Shown piece after piece: positions 1 through 7,657 of a stretch of 23,333 nucleotides of DNA. How positions within the stretch are numbered: the stretch's first letter is position 1; every line of letters begins with the position of its first letter. Both the position numbers and the translations under genes were made by a program. The stretch is from Deltaproteobacteria bacterium. GTDB lineage: Bacteria; Myxococcota; Myxococcia; Myxococcales; 40CM-4-68-19. Below the pieces are notes generated by a model that did no database searches, had not been told where the DNA came from, and saw nothing but the letters and a program-made list of their open reading frames with translations. Where the stretch lies: NCBI GenBank assembly GCA_005879505.1, contig VBKQ01000358.1:1-23333 (forward strand). The letters run 5' to 3'.

Positions 1-531
1 GAGGCTGACTTGCACATCGCCGAGGCCGACAGGCGTCAGGTTGACCCCGATGGCCACATACGGGCCGATCGGATCCGTCGGTCCGACCGAAACGGCCACG
101 CTGACGGTGAAGGAGGCAGGCGCGGTCTGCGGGATCGTGAATACGATGGTGTTGTAGCTCCCGGCGGGAAGGCCCGTCAGCTCGTAGTAGTCGGTGGCGG
201 CGTTCACCTTCAGCAGCACGCGAGTGTAGGTGTTAGCGCCGGCATTCAAGCCCACGATCTTGCTGCCCCCCGGGATCGTGAAACCACCCGCCGCGACGGT
301 CAGGGCAGGGGCCGGATTTCTCGAGATCGGCGGCGCGCCGGAGATCAGCTGGGCCTGGATGGTGCCATCGCCCGACTTCGCGCTCGAGATGAACTGCGTG
401 ATCGACGGCAGCGCGCCCGCGTCGAATGCTTGCTCGTTCGCCGGGTACTCCGCGCCGCCGGTGCTGCCGCCGGCGCAGGTGACCGACATGGAGGCAGCGA
501 GACAGAGGACGATCGCGCGGGTCGGGTTCAT
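1..531 (-). CDS. Secreted or lipoprotein-like hypothetical protein, 3' end outside window
   Basis: This reading frame opens with ATG at 531 and stays open to base 1, giving 177 residues without a stop, so the C-terminus lies outside the window. The N-terminus reads MNPTRAIVLCLAASMSVTCAGG, a short basic start, a hydrophobic core and a Cys followed by Gly. This resembles a lipoprotein signal, but the residue before Cys is Thr instead of Gly, Ala or Ser, so lipidation is uncertain. The rest is rich in Gly, Ala, Thr, Ser and Val in a beta-sandwich-like pattern, with no catalytic motif that I recognise. It starts five bases after the stop of the upstream gene on the same strand and is probably translated from the same message. 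The neighbouring secreted proteins suggest an envelope role; function is unknown. Confidence 0.72.
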   Translation of the reverse strand, partial: MNPTRAIVLCLAASMSVTCAGGSTGGAEYPANEQAFDAGALPSITQFISSAKSGDGTIQAQLISGAPPISRNPAPALTVAAGGFTIPGGSKIVGLNAGANTYTRVLLKVNAATDYYELTGLPAGSYNTIVFTIPQTAPASFTVSVAVSVGPTDPIGPYVAIGVNLTPVGLGDVQVSL

Positions 532-536
532 GGGTT

Positions 537-1853
537 TCACAGGTGCAGGCCGATGCCTGCCGTGACGACGGGAGCGAGGAGTTGCTCCCCTTTGGTTGAG
601 TAGTATTCGAGAAAGACTCCGGAGCTGACCTCGACGTTGTCGGTCGCCTGCATCCGCAGCGAGAAGCCGCCGCCGCCGCCCGTCAGCGCCCGGCCGGGAA
701 ACGACGCGATCATCCCGCGCAGCGCGAAGCCGACGGAAAACTCGTCCTCCTGATACAGGCGGCGCTCCACCGCCACGCGGCCGCCCGGTCGCGGCGAAAT
801 CAGCGCGCCGGCCGAAAAGCGGAACCCATCGCCCGCCTCGATCTCCAGGAGCGTCTCGAGTCCGGCGCGCTGGTCTTTCGGCAGCCAGCCGACGCCCGCG
901 AACACCCCGGGAGCATGGAGCCAGCGCCGCGGCGTCCGCGACGGTCTCTCGTCGACAGCCGGCGGGTCGTACGCCGCGAAGGGGTCGGAGGCCGGCGCCG
1001 CTGCCCTGACCGGCACGGTTGCGACCTGCCGCCGCTCGAGCCGCTCGAAGTCGCTGAGGTCGGCGCGCTTCGATGCGTCCGGGACCGCCGCGACATAGGC
1101 GTGGTACAGCTCCAGGGCCTCCGCGACGTGGCCGGCGCGGCGGTGGGTTTCTGCCAGGTTGTAGAGGAGCGAAGGGGAATTCACCGATTTGCGCGCTTCC
1201 TCGAACGTCGCGATCGCTTCGTCGTATCTGCCCTGCGAGAGCGCCTCGATGCCCTTCCGATTGAGGACGCGCGCCGCGTCGACCGGCTGCTGCGCCGCCG
1301 GCGCCTTGACCGGGTCCGCAGCGTTTGCGCTGCCCGCGACGCCGACGCTGAGCGCGAGCATCAAGCTCACCCATCCGAATCGCCGCCGCCGGAAACCAAG
1401 CAGCGCGAAGAGCCCGAGAACCACCAGCCCTCCGCTTCCGGCCGACGCGCAACCGTAGCCGAGCGCTTCCTGCGGCCGCGGGGCCGGCGTGAACGCGAAC
1501 GGCGCGCTGGTGACGTCGGCAAGTCTCGGCGACCAGCCGACCAGCGTGAATCCATCGCCCCCGCGATCGAGAGTGACGTCGCGAAACATCGCCACGCCCT
1601 GGTTCGCGTTGAGCACCAGGGTGCCTTGCAAGCTCGCCTGGCTCGGATTCGCACCGATCTCGATGCCGATCTTGTCGGTCACCGTCGTATCGACCGCGCC
1701 GGTCGAGTCCACGACGCTCACGGTGACCGGCGGCGCGTCGCTCCTTCCGGTCAGCGCGCCAGGTGGAATGGAAATCTGCAGGGTAGCCGCCCGAAGCGCG
1801 GTCGGCACGAACAGCACGAGCGCGAGCATTCCGCCAATCAATTGCCGCGGCAC
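537..1853 (-). CDS. Apparent fusion: Ig-like MYXO-CTERM protein joined to a signal-peptide TPR envelope protein
   Basis: The 438-residue product starts at GTG 1853. Residues 1-22 are a signal peptide (cut near LRA/ATL) and 23-122 look like a bacterial Ig-like beta-sandwich. Residues 134-158 form a MYXO-CTERM-type tail: Gly-Cys at 134-135, the hydrophobic stretch LVVLGLFALLGF, then four Arg. Such tails normally end a protein. Here the frame continues directly into a second signal-like segment (159-178, ending SANA/AD), a TPR-like helical region (about 193-260) and a Gly- and aromatic-rich strand pattern resembling an outer-membrane barrel (about 310-438). I read this as two envelope proteins made one by fusion or by a small indel. 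At the junction, the alternative frame ends in a TGA at 1367-1369 that overlaps a possible GTG start at 1368-1370. Seen: the domain order. Inferred: the former separation. Confidence 0.7.
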   Translation of the reverse strand: MPRQLIGGMLALVLFVPTALRAATLQISIPPGALTGRSDAPPVTVSVVDSTGAVDTTVTDKIGIEIGANPSQASLQGTLVLNANQGVAMFRDVTLDRGGDGFTLVGWSPRLADVTSAPFAFTPAPRPQEALGYGCASAGSGGLVVLGLFALLGFRRRRFGWVSLMLALSVGVAGSANAADPVKAPAAQQPVDAARVLNRKGIEALSQGRYDEAIATFEEARKSVNSPSLLYNLAETHRRAGHVAEALELYHAYVAAVPDASKRADLSDFERLERRQVATVPVRAAAPASDPFAAYDPPAVDERPSRTPRRWLHAPGVFAGVGWLPKDQRAGLETLLEIEAGDGFRFSAGALISPRPGGRVAVERRLYQEDEFSVGFALRGMIASFPGRALTGGGGGFSLRMQATDNVEVSSGVFLEYYSTKGEQLLAPVVTAGIGLHL

Positions 1854-1903
1854 GGACCCCCCGTAGTCAAACTCGACTAGCGACGGTAGTCGGAGGACTC
1901 TCG

Positions 1904-1922
1904 GCCGGGCAAGTTTGCCGGC
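1904..1922. terminator. Weak inverted repeat downstream of pit
   Basis: GCCGGGCAA is followed after a two-base loop by TTGCCGGC, which pairs with one bulged G. It lies about 95 bases past the pit stop and before the next gene on the same strand. It has no T-run on either strand, so it is at best a weak or Rho-assisted terminator. Confidence 0.25.
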
Positions 1923-2016
1923 GTAGGCGGCAGTGGGAGCACGGCGACGCGTATCCTCCCGAGTGCGCAGATGGCGGAGGTACGCGCGCCTCCCGGTGGA
2001 GCTGCGCGCCGCCCGG

Positions 2017-3036
2017 TTACAAGAGCGCGAGCAGCGAGCGCGTCGCCACGAACACCGCCGCCGCCACGGCCGCCGTTGCCGGGATCGTCAGCACCCACGC
2101 CCAGACGATGCGTCCCGCGACTCCCCAGCGCACCGCGCGCGTTCCCCTGGTCGCGCCGACCCCCACGATCGCTCCCGTGATCGTATGCGTCGTGCTCACC
2201 GGAATGCCCAGCCTGGAGATAGCCAGGATGGTGACGCCGCCGCCGGTCTCCGCGGAGAACCCGCCGATCGGCTGCAGCTTGGTGAGGTTGTGTCCCATCG
2301 TGCGCACGATGCGCCAGCCACCGAAGGCCGTCCCGAGACCGATGGCTGCGTGACAGATGAGGATCACCCAGAAGGGGACGCCGAACGGCCGATTGGCCCA
2401 GATGGTCCCGTAGAGGACGACGGCGATGATCCCCATGGTCTTCTGTGCGTCGTTGGTCCCGTGGCTATAGGAAAAAATGCCGGAGGAGACGAGCTGCAGG
2501 CGGCGGAACCACTTGTCGACCTGGGAAGGCACCCGGCGGTGGACGATCCAGGTGGCCACGATCATGACGATGCTCCCCAGCGCCAACCCGATCAGCGGCG
2601 AGAGCACGATGAAGACGGCGATCTTGAGGATTCCTTCGGCCACCAGCCCCTCGACGCCGAGCGCCGGTAGTGTGGCGCCGATGAGGCCGCCCGCGAGCGC
2701 ATGCGACGAGGAGGAGGGGAGGCCCCACCACCAGGTGAGAAGGTTCCAGAGGATGGCGCCCACAAGCGCGGCGAAGATGACGGTCAGCACCATCGCGGTG
2801 CCCTGCGACTTGAGCATCTCGAACTGGATCACGCCCTTGCCCATGGTGTTCGCCACCTTCACGCCGCCGCCGAAGGCGGCGATGAAGTTGAAGAAGGCAG
2901 CCCAGACGACGGCGATACCGGGCGAGAGCACTCGCGTCGACACCACGGTGGCAATGGAGTTCGCCGCGTCGTGGAAGCCGTTGATGAAGTCGAAGACGAG
3001 CGCGAGGGCGATGAGCAGGATGACGATCGCGAGCAT
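2017..3036 (-). CDS. pit: PiT-family inorganic phosphate transporter
   Basis: This is a 339-residue integral membrane permease of the PiT family, which moves inorganic phosphate with a cation across the inner membrane. The family's duplicated signatures are present: GFHDAANSIATVVSTRVLSP near the N-terminus and FSYSHGTNDAQKTMGI in the second half. SSSSHALAGGLIGA and PVSTTHTITGAIVG are the two matching helix-hairpin motifs. Multiple hydrophobic segments cover most of the chain. The start ATG (3034-3036) shares one base with the TGA of the DUF47 gene upstream (TGATG), implying translational coupling. The length fits the short bacterial form, which lacks the large central loop of E. coli PitA. 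DUF47-Pit pairs are a known arrangement, with DUF47 thought to modulate the transporter. The position behind phoB and phoR suggests phosphate control. Confidence 0.95.
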   Translation of the reverse strand: MLAIVILLIALALVFDFINGFHDAANSIATVVSTRVLSPGIAVVWAAFFNFIAAFGGGVKVANTMGKGVIQFEMLKSQGTAMVLTVIFAALVGAILWNLLTWWWGLPSSSSHALAGGLIGATLPALGVEGLVAEGILKIAVFIVLSPLIGLALGSIVMIVATWIVHRRVPSQVDKWFRRLQLVSSGIFSYSHGTNDAQKTMGIIAVVLYGTIWANRPFGVPFWVILICHAAIGLGTAFGGWRIVRTMGHNLTKLQPIGGFSAETGGGVTILAISRLGIPVSTTHTITGAIVGVGATRGTRAVRWGVAGRIVWAWVLTIPATAAVAAAVFVATRSLLALL

Positions 3037-3662
3037 CAGGCGTGCTCCAGCACCACGCCTTCGATCACGTTGGCCACGTCCTCGCAACGGTCGGTGGCCG
3101 TCTCCATCAAGTCGTAGATCTCCTTCCACTTCATGATCGAGAGCGGGTCGGCGCCGCTCTTGAACAGCGCGGCGAGGGCTGCCCGCACCAGCGTGTCCGC
3201 GTCGCTCTCGAGAGCCTTGATCTCGCGGCAGGAGGCGAGCAGCTGCGCCGGGTTCTTGATCTCGCGCATCTGCCGGACCGCGTCGCGCAGCTTCTCCGTC
3301 GCCGGCACGAGGATGCGCGCCAGGTCCTTCGCCGCCTGCGGGATGGGCCCCACTTCGTAAAGGAACAGCCGCTCCGCGGTAGCGTCGGTGAGATCGAGGA
3401 CATCGTCGATCCTCCCGAGCAGGCGGTGGATCTCCCCCCGATCGAACGGCGTGATGAACTGGCGGTGAAGGCGCTCGAACGCGCGGTGCGCGATGTTGTC
3501 TCCTTCGTGCTCGACCTGCTTGATGGCCGCGACCTTGCGCTCGACGTCGGTGAAGTCCTCGAACAGCGAGAGCAGCAGGCGCGCACCCCTTACGGTCGCT
3601 TCGGCCTGGGCGTCGAAGTCGTCGAAGAACTCGTCCGACTTCGGCATCAATTTTTCCAGCAT
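3036..3662 (-). CDS. DUF47 (PhoU-like, TIGR00153-type) phosphate regulatory protein
   Basis: This 208-residue, almost wholly helical cytoplasmic protein belongs to the DUF47/PhoU_div family. Typical features are the N-terminal MPKSDEFFDDFDAQA segment, the VEHEGDNIAHRAFERLHRQF helix, FDRGEIHRLLGRIDDVLDL, and a C-terminal MKWKEIYDLMETATDRCEDV helix. The acidic clusters ExEGDN and DxxED match PhoU-type metal-binding motifs. The family is usually encoded directly before a Pit transporter, as here, and is thought to control its activity or link it to phosphate sensing. The start ATG 3662 has an AGGG ribosome site about five bases upstream. The 54-base gap to the kinase gene contains a small hairpin (CGCCT, loop, AGGCG at 3676-3689) too weak to call a terminator, so co-transcription with phoB-phoR is plausible. 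Confidence 0.93.
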   Translation of the reverse strand: MLEKLMPKSDEFFDDFDAQAEATVRGARLLLSLFEDFTDVERKVAAIKQVEHEGDNIAHRAFERLHRQFITPFDRGEIHRLLGRIDDVLDLTDATAERLFLYEVGPIPQAAKDLARILVPATEKLRDAVRQMREIKNPAQLLASCREIKALESDADTLVRAALAALFKSGADPLSIMKWKEIYDLMETATDRCEDVANVIEGVVLEHA

Positions 3663-3716
3663 GCGGCCCTTTACACGCCTTTTGAGGCGAGCGACAACCG
3701 CTGGGTCTGGCGGCGG

Positions 3717-4723
3717 TCAGCCGCTGGGCAGCCGCACCCAGAATCGTGAGCCATTTGGCGAGCTTTCCAGCCCCGCCTCCCCGCTCATCGCCTGCGCGAG
3801 ATGCTTGACGATGGCGAGCCCGAGCCCGGTTCCTCCAAGCTCGCGCGAGCGGCCGGCATCCGCGCGGTAGAAGCGCTCGAAGATGCGCGCCTGGTGCTGC
3901 GGCTCGATGCCGGGACCGGTATCCACGACCGAGAGCATCACCGCCGGACCGAGGCCGTCCCCAAGCAGGGTGACCCGACCGCCCTGCGGAGTAAACTTCA
4001 CCGCGTTGTCCAGCAGGTTGACGAGGATCTGCTCGAGCGCGCGCCGATCGGCCATCGCGCGCAGCCGTTCCGGCACGTCCGCATCGAGCACGATGCCCTT
4101 CTCGCCGGCGCTCTTGCGGAATAGATCGAGCACTGAGTCGGCGAGCGGAGCGAGCTGCACCGCCCCAACCTGCGGCTTCCAAGCGCCGGTCTCCAGCCGC
4201 GAAAGGTCGAGCAGATCGTCCGTCAGCCTCGTCAGTCGCGCCGCGTGCCGGGAGCGATGAAATCGCGCCGGACACGATCGGCGCGGCGCTCGGCGGTGAG
4301 ATCCCGCAGCACCAGCAGAGCGCGCGCGTGCGAGAGCGGCGTGACGTGCGCCTCCACCATCAGATCGAGGGCGGGCAGGGTCAGCTCGCGCCGCTGCGGC
4401 CATCCGGCCAACCCGCGCGCGCACACGTCCTGCAGCTCCGCGCTCCGGGTGGTCTCCAGTACCGTGGAAGCGCGCCCGAGCAGGCGCATCATCGCGGCGT
4501 TGCGCGCCACCATCCGGCCGCCCACCTCCAGCAGCGCGGCGGCACCCGGGACCGCCTCCAGCATCTCCTGCAGCCCGGGTGGCTCGCGGCCGCCGGAGAC
4601 CACGGGCTGTTCGCGGCGGCGCAGCTCATCCAGCACCTCTCCGGGTAGGGTCCCCGCCTGCATCTCGGCGCGGATCTTGTCCACGGCCTCGGCGAGCGTC
4701 GGCTTGCGCCCGAAGATCGGCAT
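3717..4723 (-). pseudogene. phoR: PhoR-like sensor histidine kinase broken by an out-of-frame deletion of the H-box
   Basis: The first part (ATG 4723 to about 4253, 157 residues) has a short N-terminal helix and a PAS-like domain ending in RRADRVRRDFIA, exactly where PhoR kinases continue with the NVSHELRTPL box. Here the frame instead reads PGTRRD and stops at 4232. A different frame continues at about 4250 with RHAARLTRLTDDLLDLSRLE, the second dimerisation helix, followed by a complete ATPase domain: N-box EQILVNLLDNAVKF, G1 DTGPGIEP, F-box IFERFYRA, G2 GGTGLGLAIVKHL, ending at 3717. By comparison with PhoR, about 40 residues including the phospho-accepting His are missing, and the join is out of frame. 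No frame at the junction encodes an H-box. The start directly abuts the phoB stop. It has no membrane segment, unlike many PhoR proteins. Either a real inactivating deletion or an assembly error. Confidence 0.85.
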
Positions 4724-5425
4724 CTACTTCTCCGCGGGATCGGACATGCGGTATCCGAGCCCCCGCACAGTCTCGATCAGGTCGCGGCCGCTGCCCAGCT
4801 TCTCGCGCAGTCGCTTGACGTGGGTGTCCACCGTCCGGGTCTGCAACTCGCCGGTCATCTGCCAGACGTCGCGCAGGAGCTGCTCGCGGGTCTGGACGCG
4901 GCCCACGCGCGCCATGAAGGTCTCGAGGAGGCGGAACTCCAGGGCGGTGAGATCGACCTCCTGCTCGTCCACGAACACGCGGTGCGCCTCCGTATCGAGG
5001 TGGATGGGGCCTACCTGCTCTCGGGGCGGCGCCTCGCCCGCGACCCCGCGGCGCAGGATGGCCCTCACCCGCAGCACCACCTCGCGCACCGAGAATGGCT
5101 TGGTGATGTAGTCGTCCGCGCCCAGCTCGAATCCGACCACGCGATCCACTTCCTCGCTGCGCGCGGTCAGCATGATCACGGGCACCGTAGCCGTCCGTGT
5201 GTTCCCCTTCAGCTGGCGGCAGATCTCGGTCCCGGAGATATCGGGAAGCATCAGATCGAGGATCACGGCGTCGGGCGCCTTCTCCCGGATGCGTGCGAAG
5301 GCCTCGCCGCCGTCCCGCGCGGAGACCGTTTCGAATCCGGCCTGCCTCAGGGCAAACTCAAGCACCTGGACGATGTCTTTCTCGTCCTCTACGATCAGGA
5401 TGCGAGGGTGCACCGCGCGGTTCAT
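4724..5425 (-). CDS. phoB: PhoB-like OmpR-family response regulator
   Basis: This 233-residue transcription factor has a receiver domain and a C-terminal winged helix. Receiver residues counted from ATG 5425 are Glu13-Asp14, phosphoacceptor Asp57 in LDLMLPDISG, Thr87 in MLTARSEE and Lys109 in ITKPFS. The DNA-binding half contains LTALEFRLLETFMARVGRVQ and TVDTHVKRLREKLG followed by IETVRGLGYR, typical of PhoB/PhoP proteins. It heads a unit with phoR, DUF47 and pit, and a Pho-box-like repeat lies just upstream, so autoregulation under phosphate starvation is likely. Start choice is uncertain. ATG 5425 is only 12 bases from the Pho box and has a G-rich stretch pressed against it. GTG 5413 (reading HPRILIVEDE) would align better with E. 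coli PhoB and suit a near-leaderless message. Confidence 0.9.
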   Translation of the reverse strand: MNRAVHPRILIVEDEKDIVQVLEFALRQAGFETVSARDGGEAFARIREKAPDAVILDLMLPDISGTEICRQLKGNTRTATVPVIMLTARSEEVDRVVGFELGADDYITKPFSVREVVLRVRAILRRGVAGEAPPREQVGPIHLDTEAHRVFVDEQEVDLTALEFRLLETFMARVGRVQTREQLLRDVWQMTGELQTRTVDTHVKRLREKLGSGRDLIETVRGLGYRMSDPAEK

Positions 5426-5437
5426 ACCCCGCCATAT

Positions 5438-5455
5438 GTGACGGGAGCGTGACGC
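5438..5455 (-). promoter_or_regulatory. Candidate Pho box upstream of phoB
   Basis: On the minus strand the sequence reads GCGTCAC, GCTC, CCGTCAC. These are two seven-base direct repeats separated by four bases, giving the eleven-base period of the classical PhoB operator (consensus CTGTCAT-N4-CTGTCAT). The GTCA core is intact in both halves. It lies immediately upstream of the PhoB-like regulator gene, the expected place for autoregulation. Its closeness to the start codon is unusual and suggests a very short leader or a start at GTG 5413. Confidence 0.6.
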
Positions 5456-5698
5456 GACTGCAAGTTCGGCGTGAAACTCAGAGGCGGGCGCGCGCCGGCC
5501 TCGAGCGGCTCCGTCCAGCGTCGCATTTCCGACGGTCGCGAATCCGCATTCGAAGACCATGGTCTGCCCTCCGGCCCCGATCTGGGGATCCGGACGAGGG
5601 CTCGCGAGACCGAAAAGCCTTGTCGCAGGCCGTGTAGCGGGCGACCGCTTGCCCGGACCAGGCGGGCTCCCTAGCTTTCGCCCGCCTGCAGGGTATGT

Positions 5699-5704
5699 GG
5701 AGGG
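5699..5704 (+). promoter_or_regulatory. Ribosome binding site deciding the start at GTG 5712
   Basis: GGAGGG stands seven bases before GTG 5712, where a clean signal peptide begins. The same frame is open further upstream to 5559, but that extension is Pro/Gly/Arg-rich and lacks such a site, so 5712 is preferred. Confidence 0.65.
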
Positions 5705-5711
5705 GGTTGGG

Positions 5712-7616
5712 GTGGCGTCGATTCAGGGCCTGGCCGTGGCGGTCGCGGTCTTCGCGGCGCGCGCGGCTTCCGCGCAGCTCTTGTCGAAGAGCACGATCGC
5801 GCCGGTGGGCAGCGCGAACGCCCTCTCCACGCCGGCCGCGCGCCACATCGTCCGCATGGCGACCGGGACATACCTGCTGGCGCTGCAGCGTGACCGCGCG
5901 GGTGCGCCGTCGCAGAGCGGCCTCTCCTGGTACCGCAGCGACGACGACGGACAGTCCTGGACGTTCTACGCCAGCATCAATCCGTCCGCGTCCGACCGGC
6001 ACACTGCCGACGTAGTTCCGGTCGGTGCCGATCTGGCGATGGTGGAGTCGTTCGACGCGCCGTCCATCGTCCCGAACGCGACGCTCGACCCTGCGCGCAA
6101 CGTCTACTTCCAGTGGTGGCGCTCGAACGGGGCTTCCGGATGGACGCCGGATCCCCGCGCGCTAGTCTTCACTCCGGAGACGGGCACCGCCTACCACCGC
6201 GGCGAGCTGGCCGTCGATTCCGCCGGGCGCATCTGGGTGCAGGCGTTCCGGCGAACCGCGTCTTCTTGCGATCCGGCGAAAGATGCTCGCTGCGCGCTCT
6301 GCGATGCGGGGAACGGGGACAACTACGGCAACGACATCATGGTGTCGGTGAGCACCGACGGGGGGCGCTCGTTCTCGCCCGGGCAGATGCTCGGTTCGAC
6401 TCTCTGCCGCGCCGGCGGCCGCCTGATCAGCGCCGGATCGAAATTGCTGCTGGTCTGGAACGACTATTCGGCCAATGAGAACGGAACCGTGATCGTGACG
6501 CGTTTCGTACAGCGCGACGCCTCGGACCCGGTAGGTACCTGGAGCGCCCCGCAGCCGGCGTTCCCCGACGACCCCGTCGACGGCATCTACCATGGGGCGG
6601 CACTGAGCGCGGTCTCGGACGGCGCCGGCGTGCATGTCGTCTACAAGGACCAGAACCGGATGCTTCTCTGGTACCGGCGTTTCGACGTTGCGACCGGCAC
6701 CTTCGGCGCGCGCGTCCAGGTCGACGACAGCGAGCAGGACTGGGCCCCCTTTCCGGCTGACACGGCATTTCACGGCTATCCCGCGCTGCCGGAGACGCTG
6801 CCGCTTTCCGCGCGAGCGCTGCCGTACGTGTACGGGCAGGCCCCGAATGCGACCGGGCCGGGAGACGAGGTGGTCATGCGCGTCGCCGCGGATCGGCCCG
6901 TAGCGACGCTGTCGCTGGAAGCGGAGCGGGCGGTGCTTCCGGCCGGCAAGACCATCGCCATCAAGGTCCAGACCATGACCGCCTCCGGCTTGAGCGGCAC
7001 GGTGCAACTCGACCTGTCGGGCCAGCCTGCAGGGATCCACTTCGCCTTCGACCCACCGCGCCTCGCCGTGGGGGATACGGCTGTCTTGACGCTCTCCGCG
7101 GATCCGGGGACGCCAAACGGGTCCTCGATGTGTGTCCTGGGAATGACCGGAACATCCGGGCGCGCGCAGATGGAATTCCAGCTCGACGTAGTCAAGCCGC
7201 CTGCCGTCGCGGTGCGAGATCCACGCACCGGCTCGATCTTGAGCGGGATCGCACACGTCGACGTCGAGGCGAATGCCAGCCCCGGCCTCGGCGTGAGCGA
7301 AGTGAGGCTGTTGGTCGACGGCGCCGTCTCGGCGAAGGCTACGGGCTCCACCGCGACCTTCTCCTGGGACACGACCGCGGCCGCCGAGGGAGCCCACGAT
7401 CTGACGGCGGTCGCCGTGGACGACATCGGAAGCTCGACCAGCACCGCTCCCGTCCGCGTCGAGGTGCGCAACTCGGCCCGCGTCGGCGGATGCGCATCGG
7501 CGGGCGGAGCCGAATCGCTGATCGGATTGGCGCTGGCGACGGCCGCGACGGTCAGGCGTAAACGCTGGAAAAAGGGACGGTTTGGCTGGTTTACCGACTG
7601 CGGTTCAACCGGTTGA
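5712..7616 (+). CDS. Secreted Asp-box (sialidase-like propeller) protein with Ig domains and MYXO-CTERM tail
   Basis: The 634-residue product begins with a signal peptide (residues 1-21, cut near AAS/AQ). Two Asp-box motifs, SDDDGQSW (75-83) and STDGGRSF (214-221), mark the first 400 residues as a BNR/sialidase-like beta-propeller. I do not see the Arg triad or the Tyr/Glu pair needed to call it a sialidase. Residues about 400-590 hold beta-rich Ig-like domains, the last with the VEVRLLVDG-type pattern of bacterial adhesin and enzyme-linked domains (SEVRLLVDGAVSA, then EGAHDLTAVAVDD). The end, from Gly-Cys at 593-594 through a hydrophobic stretch to RRKRWKK, is a MYXO-CTERM-type tail, so the mature protein is probably anchored at or released from the cell surface. 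An extra RFGWFTDCGSTG follows the basic cluster. It lies divergent from phoB. Ligand or substrate is unknown. Confidence 0.82.
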   Translation: MASIQGLAVAVAVFAARAASAQLLSKSTIAPVGSANALSTPAARHIVRMATGTYLLALQRDRAGAPSQSGLSWYRSDDDGQSWTFYASINPSASDRHTADVVPVGADLAMVESFDAPSIVPNATLDPARNVYFQWWRSNGASGWTPDPRALVFTPETGTAYHRGELAVDSAGRIWVQAFRRTASSCDPAKDARCALCDAGNGDNYGNDIMVSVSTDGGRSFSPGQMLGSTLCRAGGRLISAGSKLLLVWNDYSANENGTVIVTRFVQRDASDPVGTWSAPQPAFPDDPVDGIYHGAALSAVSDGAGVHVVYKDQNRMLLWYRRFDVATGTFGARVQVDDSEQDWAPFPADTAFHGYPALPETLPLSARALPYVYGQAPNATGPGDEVVMRVAADRPVATLSLEAERAVLPAGKTIAIKVQTMTASGLSGTVQLDLSGQPAGIHFAFDPPRLAVGDTAVLTLSADPGTPNGSSMCVLGMTGTSGRAQMEFQLDVVKPPAVAVRDPRTGSILSGIAHVDVEANASPGLGVSEVRLLVDGAVSAKATGSTATFSWDTTAAAEGAHDLTAVAVDDIGSSTSTAPVRVEVRNSARVGGCASAGGAESLIGLALATAATVRRKRWKKGRFGWFTDCGSTG

Positions 7617-7618
7617 AC
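7603..7618. repeat. Perfect 16-base palindrome across the stop codon of the Asp-box gene
   Basis: GTTCAACC is followed directly by its reverse complement GGTTGAAC. The palindrome includes the TGA at 7614-7616. Without a loop it is better suited to binding a dimeric protein than to folding as a terminator; no function is shown. Confidence 0.5.
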
Positions 7619-7636
7619 TGGGTGGCCGCCGAGCCG

Positions 7637-7657
7637 GCTTCGGGCGGGGCCCGAAGC
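7637..7657. terminator. Terminator-like hairpin between convergent genes
   Basis: GCTTCGGGC and GCCCGAAGC form a perfect nine-base stem around a GGG loop, in the gap between the Asp-box gene (plus) and apaG (minus, stop at 7657-7659). On the plus strand it is followed by TAATT, a weak T-tract; on the minus strand there is none. The most likely role is terminating the plus-strand gene, perhaps in both directions. Confidence 0.55.

Noticed and set aside
2017..4275. A single 752-residue protein formed by extending Pit upstream through DUF47
   Set aside because: The extension is in the wrong frame for DUF47 and the kinase; Pit itself starts at the ATG that overlaps the DUF47 stop.
4232..4275. 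Programmed frameshift in the phoR gene
   Set aside because: A simple shift would not restore function, since the H-box is absent from every frame; a deletion explains it better.
7602..7620. GGTTCAA sequence as part of a tRNA T-arm
   Set aside because: No acceptor, D-arm or anticodon arm can be drawn around it; it is part of a simple palindrome.
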